From assembly GCA_905221605.1 (NCBI GenBank), contig CAJNDS010000422.1:1-64000 (forward strand): DNA of 64,000 nt, in the 5' to 3' direction. The DNA comes from Symbiodinium natans (taxonomy: Eukaryota > Sar > Dinophyceae > Suessiales > Symbiodiniaceae). A program made the position numbers and the translations under genes. Under the pieces are notes generated by a model. The model searched no databases. It had not been told where the DNA came from and saw only the letters and a list, made by a program, of their open reading frames with translations. Shown here one piece after another: positions 60,066-64,000 of the stretch. How positions within the stretch are numbered: position 1 is the first letter of the stretch; each line of letters starts with the position of its first letter.

Positions 60066-60409
60066 GAATCTCTGTCTGAGCTTCCGCTGGCTTGGGGGGG
60101 GCTCCTAGGCTCTTAGTGCGTCTTCGAGCAAACGCCCGGACTCCCCATTTTCCACAACAAGCTTGTCTGGTTGCTTCGCGGCTTCATGCCCTCCGTGCAA
60201 CAGCACCTCCAAAGCCGCAAGCCTACAAAGCCAGAGTGAACTCTAAGCGCAAGTATTTATTTCGGGGTTGAGACCTTCTTCGGATTTGAGGGGAGTTGGG
60301 TCCGAAAAACTTGGGGTCCTTTCTACTTCTTTTTCCCCAGATAGCTTTAGCTACTAGGGGTTCTAAATAGGGCCTTTCGCGTCCGCAGCCGGCGCAGCGG
60401 GCGCAGCGA

Positions 60410-60560
60410 CATGCAGCCATGCAGGTGGCGTGCAGGAGGGGGTGCTGGTGTGGGGCAGTGGAGGGGGCGCAACGGCATGCAGGCATGCAGGCGTGCAGGC
60501 GTGCAGGCGTGTAGGCACGCAGGGGGCAGGAAGCATGCAGGAGGGGGTGCTGGTGGCTTG
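60410..60560. repeat. GCAGGCATGCAGGCGTGCAG minisatellite
   Basis: Tandem GCAGGCRTGCAG units. A second patch (61,595-61,650) follows the small copia element, which inserted at a GGTGGAGGGGGCGCA site related to the one at 60,459. Confidence 0.8.
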
Positions 60561-60607
60561 TAGGTTGTAGGTGGGGCAGTAGGGAGTGCGGAGTCCGCGG
60601 CCGGTGG

Positions 60608-61574
60608 TGTTAGAAGTATTGATCAGATCAGCATTGTATCCACAGTGATGCGTGAGACATTGCTATGACTCATTGACTTTGGCTCAAGGTGCAAAACATT
60701 GGAGACTCAAGTGATTGATGCACAGCTTGCTTTGGTGCTTGTGATTGTTGAGCTGAGTGATTGCAGACCTGAGATCACACTGAACATTGTTCTTGTAAAA
60801 TTTCATGGTAGCGGAGCTTTGGGCGAAGCCCAGGGCGTCCGAGTAGAAATTGTTCTAGATCAGTATGGCAACCTTTGGTAATTTCCAAGGATTAGGTGGA
60901 GAAATCAAGTTGTTTCATCCGCCCGTTTTCCATGGAGATTCAGACAAGTGGGAAGATTGGTCGTGGCAGCTTAAGTCTTAAAATGAACACTTTTAGGTTT
61001 TTGAATTAAAATATTATCATTATAATATTCTTCTTTGAAAAATACATTAGATATAAGTTTTTTTTTTTTTGAGGACCGAGACAGTCACCGTCATTGTCAA
61101 GCCAGGCAACACCATCACCATCGGCTAAAGACATTGCCTGGAAAAAAATTTGATGATTGCAACCCTCTTTGGTCATCTCGGATGTCGAGCATTTGAAGCG
61201 AAAAGACAAATGAGGCCTCACAGTGATCTGGGTGATTGCATGTCTCTGATTGACAGTTCCGATTGATTTCGTATCTTCCCTCGTTCGAATACTCGATTGT
61301 TTTCACTCCTTATGGCTCAACTGAGTACAGATCTGATTGAGATGTGGCGCAGCAAGAATTGCTGAGCCAAGGACTGTGTTGGAAGTATTGATCAGATCAG
61401 CATTGCATCCACAGTGATGCATGAGACATTGCGATGACTCATTGACTTTGGCTCAAGGTGCAAAACATTGGAGACTCAAGTGATTGATGCGCAGCTTGCT
61501 TTGGTGCTTGTGATTGTTGAGCTGAGTGATCGCAAACCTGAGATTACACTGAACTTTGTTCTTGTAAAATTTCA
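60608..61574 (+). mobile_element. 967-bp gag-only copia derivative (TRIM-like)
   Basis: Two 198-bp LTRs (60,608-60,805 and 61,377-61,574), both starting TGTT and ending TTTCA, with few differences. The 5-bp target duplication GGTGG is perfect (60,603-60,607 and 61,575-61,579). A primer-binding site TGGTAGCGGAGC follows the left LTR directly and resembles the plant copia TGGTATCAGAGC site for Met-tRNA. The interior carries only a truncated gag start. Replication would need enzymes from another element. Confidence 0.9.
60865..60981 (+). pseudogene. Truncated copia gag in the 967-bp element
   Basis: A 38-residue frame MATFGNFQGLGGEIKLFHPP then VFHGDSDKWEDWSWQLKS, the characteristic gag N-terminus of copia elements, ending at TAA 60,979. 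The rest of the interior is AT-rich and non-coding. Confidence 0.75.
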
Positions 61575-62920
61575 GGTGGAGGGGGCGCAGCGGCATGCAG
61601 GAATGCAGGAATGCAGGCATGCAGACATGCAGGCATGCAGGCGCGCAGGATAATTGCCCTATCAATCCCAGGAAGGGGGCCTGAAACAAAAGCGCGACGG
61701 GAGGAAGCAGAGAAGCCCAAGTCTCGAAGAACAGGGGTAGGACCGAAGAGAGGATTGGCTGAGAGACAAAACACACCGCCGCCAAGATCAAAAGGCTGAA
61801 AGAAAAACACGTACGCAGGATAACAACACCGAGCGCCGCTAAACACGTGCTAAGGAACCGTCCGTTGCTCCAATTCGCAGAGGACAGGCTTTAAGGTGGG
61901 AGTATCAGGGCCATCGATCTGTTTGTGGGAGAGATGGAGGATTGCAGTGACAAGTGGTTGTAATGCGAGGACGTAGAGCAGAAGTCAAACCAAGAAGATC
62001 CAAAAAGAGGAGGGAGCGCAGTTTTGCCGGGCCTTGCCAGGCTGGCTCACGATATGGAGCTTCGCCGACGGGGATAGAAGCAAATGGAAACAGAAAATTG
62101 AAGGAGGCGCGGCGCAGTCAGGTCAGTCCAGCACGTCCTCGTCAGGTCGCGAAGGAGAAGGAGGACAAAAAGGAGAGGAGAAGGCGCAAGAGGAAAAAGT
62201 GCAAGACGATCAAAAAAGATGGAGGAGGCGTCGGAGTGAAACTGGAAGGGAACAAGCCTAGACCCCGTTTTCGAAGGTCCAAAGGTCTCGACACTCGAGC
62301 GTCAAGTTCAAGCGACGGCGCAGTGGAGTTGGACGAGGATCCGTTTTTTTTTTTTTTTCTGGACACCCAAGGACCGCTAAGCAGACCTTGAAGGGCGAAG
62401 AAAGTGTTTGGCCTACGGGGTAGGCGAGCGGACGGTGACAAAGCCGACGCAAAAGAATCACTGACGCCTTGCGCAGCAGCCGCTTTAGTCACTATAGTCT
62501 GAGGGGGTCGGATCCTGCGCAGCCTGGATGTCCTCGTACAGCGGCTCAAAGCCATCGATGGTATCCAAGCGCTCCACTTTGGATCTTGCCGAACGGATAG
62601 AGATCAGCAAGGAAAAATCCAGCAGCCTTTTCTTTCCAGCCGAAGCCAGTGCAGCTCTGGCAGAGACAAGATGCGAGAGGAAAGTAAATTGGGGGATGCA
62701 ACACCCGTGGCAGCGTGAGGCGTGGAAAGGGAAGGGAGGAAAAGGTGCCCCACGAGGCCAGGCCCTGAGTGGGACAAAGGAGAGGAGAAGGGAGGTGGAA
62801 AGAAGAAGAACCAACGAGGTGCGGGCCTCGTGTGCCAAAAAAGACAAGATAAGCCAGACCCACTTTTGCGGACATGCTTTTCAAGGAATATGGCTTCAGT
62901 CCCCTGTGTCGTTGACACAA

Positions 62921-63135
62921 ATCCTTGCAAGGACGAAGACCTGAAAGACGAACGTAGCGAGTGTAGTGTACCGTGCGATTCCAAACAATGCTCATGATGT
63001 CTGAGCAGGATCTCGAGAGGACGCCTTTCAATCATTAGCCAAACGTTTCTCATTCAAGTGCACGAGGCTTCTGATTCGGCAGTGCCAAATCATTACAAGC
63101 GCAGTGCCGTAACTGAGGAGGGAAACTATGGGAAA
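62921..63135. repeat. ~210-bp dispersed repeat, copy 1
   Basis: Shares GACGAACGTAG, CTCATGATG, CTTCTGATTCGGCA and AAGCGCAGTGCC in order with copy 2 at 63,256-63,462. Confidence 0.75.
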
Positions 63136-63255
63136 TTCCTTAACTGTATGTTCACGTGGTTTAGGAATTGACCCACTGCGGTTGGGCTTACAGGACCAGC
63201 TTTTCTGATCCCACCCGCCCGGCCCACCCTCCCGGAAAAACAGAATGTTACAGGT

Positions 63256-63462
63256 CCTGTCCTGTTGCAAGGATGAGGCCTTGTAAGACGAACGTAGTGT
63301 ATACTCATGATGCCTGAGTAGGATGCCGAAAGGACACCTGTCAATTCCAATCGTTAGCCAAGTTCCAAGCAGTTCTCATTCAATTGTACAAGCCTTCTGA
63401 TTCGGCAACGCCAAAATGTAAAGCGCAGTGCCACAACAGAGAGGGGAAATTTCTATTTATTC
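63256..63462. repeat. ~210-bp dispersed repeat, copy 2
   Basis: Diverged direct copy of 62,921-63,135, roughly 335 bp downstream. Confidence 0.75.
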
Positions 63463-63684
63463 TCAGAGAGCCTCTGGAGTCTTCGCCGGTGTAATTATGT
63501 TTGTGGGGTGGGGCGGGTGGTCACTGACATGCGGCTTTGGAGTTTAGGGTTTATAGGGGGCTTGACCAGATTTCTTCTCAACAGCTTCTAAGCCCCAAAC
63601 TTAGGGCTTCGAAACTCAAGGGTTTTCGTGGGGCGAGTTGCAGGTCATCCTGTGCCCTATAAGGCCCTCAGACTCCCAAGCAGG

Positions 63685-63775
63685 TTTCTTGATGTTCGGC
63701 GGCCAGCTGTTGGACAGCGCCATGTCTGGCGACCTGTACTTCTACGGAGTCTTTTCGCCCCTGGCTCTGAGATGC
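63685..63775 (+). CDS. Unit C first kelch exon: GFLMFGGQLLDSAMSGDLYF
   Basis: Matches A 22,927 and B 38,599 and marks the return of unit C homology after the insertion. The reading after GDLYFYGV has drifted (FSPLALRC). The rest of the gene lies beyond the right edge. Confidence 0.65.
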
Positions 63776-64000
63776 CTCCCCCAGTGCCCCCCCCCCCCCC
63801 CCCCCCGAAGTTCCCCGAAGTGCCATTTGTCCAGCGTACTGCGCCGCTTCAACCAGAAAGAATTTGAGAGTTATAGGGGGCACACGGAACTCTTAGGGGC
63901 GAACCCATTCAACGGCCGATTCAAGGCTCTTGAAAAACCCCCCCAAAACCTCCTGGCGTGTACAGAGAAAGACACAACAAAACCCCTTCTGAAAGAAGCC

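Larger units (their letters stand above)
61575..63580. other. Non-homologous insertion in unit C, right part
   Basis: No equivalent in A or B. It holds the GCAGG minisatellite remnant, a purine-rich stretch (61,950-62,330) with Lys/Arg/Glu-rich plus-strand frames of low complexity, a poly-T tract at 62,345, and two related ~210-bp repeats (62,921-63,135 and 63,256-63,462). No gene is confidently supported. Confidence 0.5.
47263..64000 (+). repeat. Segmental duplication unit C (runs off the right edge)
   Basis: Third direct copy, split by a copia element (47,896-56,950) and by a ~3.2-kb non-homologous insertion (about 60,380-63,580). Exons before the kelch block and the first kelch exon are present; the remainder lies beyond the window. 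Confidence 0.8.

Noticed and set aside
61954-62391. 145-residue Lys/Arg/Glu-rich ORF
   Set aside because: Low-complexity purine-rich sequence with no domain or homologous copy; two other frames are similarly open.

Overview
The window looks like nuclear DNA of a dinoflagellate, probably Symbiodiniaceae-like. This is inferred from TTTAGGG-type interstitial telomere repeats, intron-rich genes lying almost entirely on one strand, a decayed Ty1/copia element resembling the dinoflagellate copia lineage, and an 11-base match to the 3' end of the dinoflagellate spliced leader. No ribosomal or organellar marker is present, so the species is not determined.

Region 1 (1-~16,880) is dense, intronless and all on the plus strand, unlike the rest of the window. 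It starts inside a long ORF joining a LINE-type reverse transcriptase, four Cys/His finger-like motifs and a C-terminal USP-like cysteine protease domain. Downstream lie a 357-residue protein of unknown function, a small Cys/His-rich protein, a 628-residue protein, a dual-specificity-phosphatase-like protein, a disordered Pro/Ser-rich protein, and four tandem members of one unrecognised family. Between, beside and sometimes inside these ORFs sit 22 copies of a hairpin: a near-invariant core (GAGTGAGGTCNCCTCCTG, itself able to fold as GAGG-TCN-CCTC) enclosed by outer arms that differ in sequence at each site yet stay complementary. The region ends in a stem-loop and a short (GAAAT)n tail, as expected for a non-LTR retroelement. 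My reading is a giant multi-ORF retroelement or endogenised virus-like element, reminiscent in architecture of the terminons of rotifers, with a hairpin system for RNA processing, translation or packaging. This is the best candidate for an undescribed system.

Region 2 (~16,880-18,057) is a boundary zone: a (TAC)n microsatellite, a very AT-rich tract and four copies of a ~68-bp CTCGAG-containing tandem repeat.

Region 3 (18,058-64,000) is a segmental triplication. Unit A (18,058-~34,040), unit B (~34,042-47,262) and unit C (47,263 to the right edge) each carry exons, in the same order, of one gene: a short N-terminal part, a run of kelch repeats, a Ser/Thr-rich mucin-like stalk, a GAIN-like region with a GPS autoproteolysis motif (CAFWDE ... 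TSHLT), and transmembrane segments resembling polycystin-type GPS receptors. Unit C leaves the window after its first kelch exon. The copies are mosaic in divergence. Unit A has a 1.06-kb insertion with a 10-bp target duplication, for which B is the empty site. In unit B the block encoding several membrane exons is inverted. Unit C is split by a ~9-kb minus-strand copia element, which itself contains a 3.66-kb TA-flanked inverted-repeat element loaded with telomere-like and other satellites. A second, 967-bp gag-only copia derivative with perfect ends and a GGTGG target duplication lies further right.

Limits: exon boundaries in region 3 are approximate, because dinoflagellate introns often lack canonical borders and only conserved reading frames were used. 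All family assignments come from motifs read by eye.
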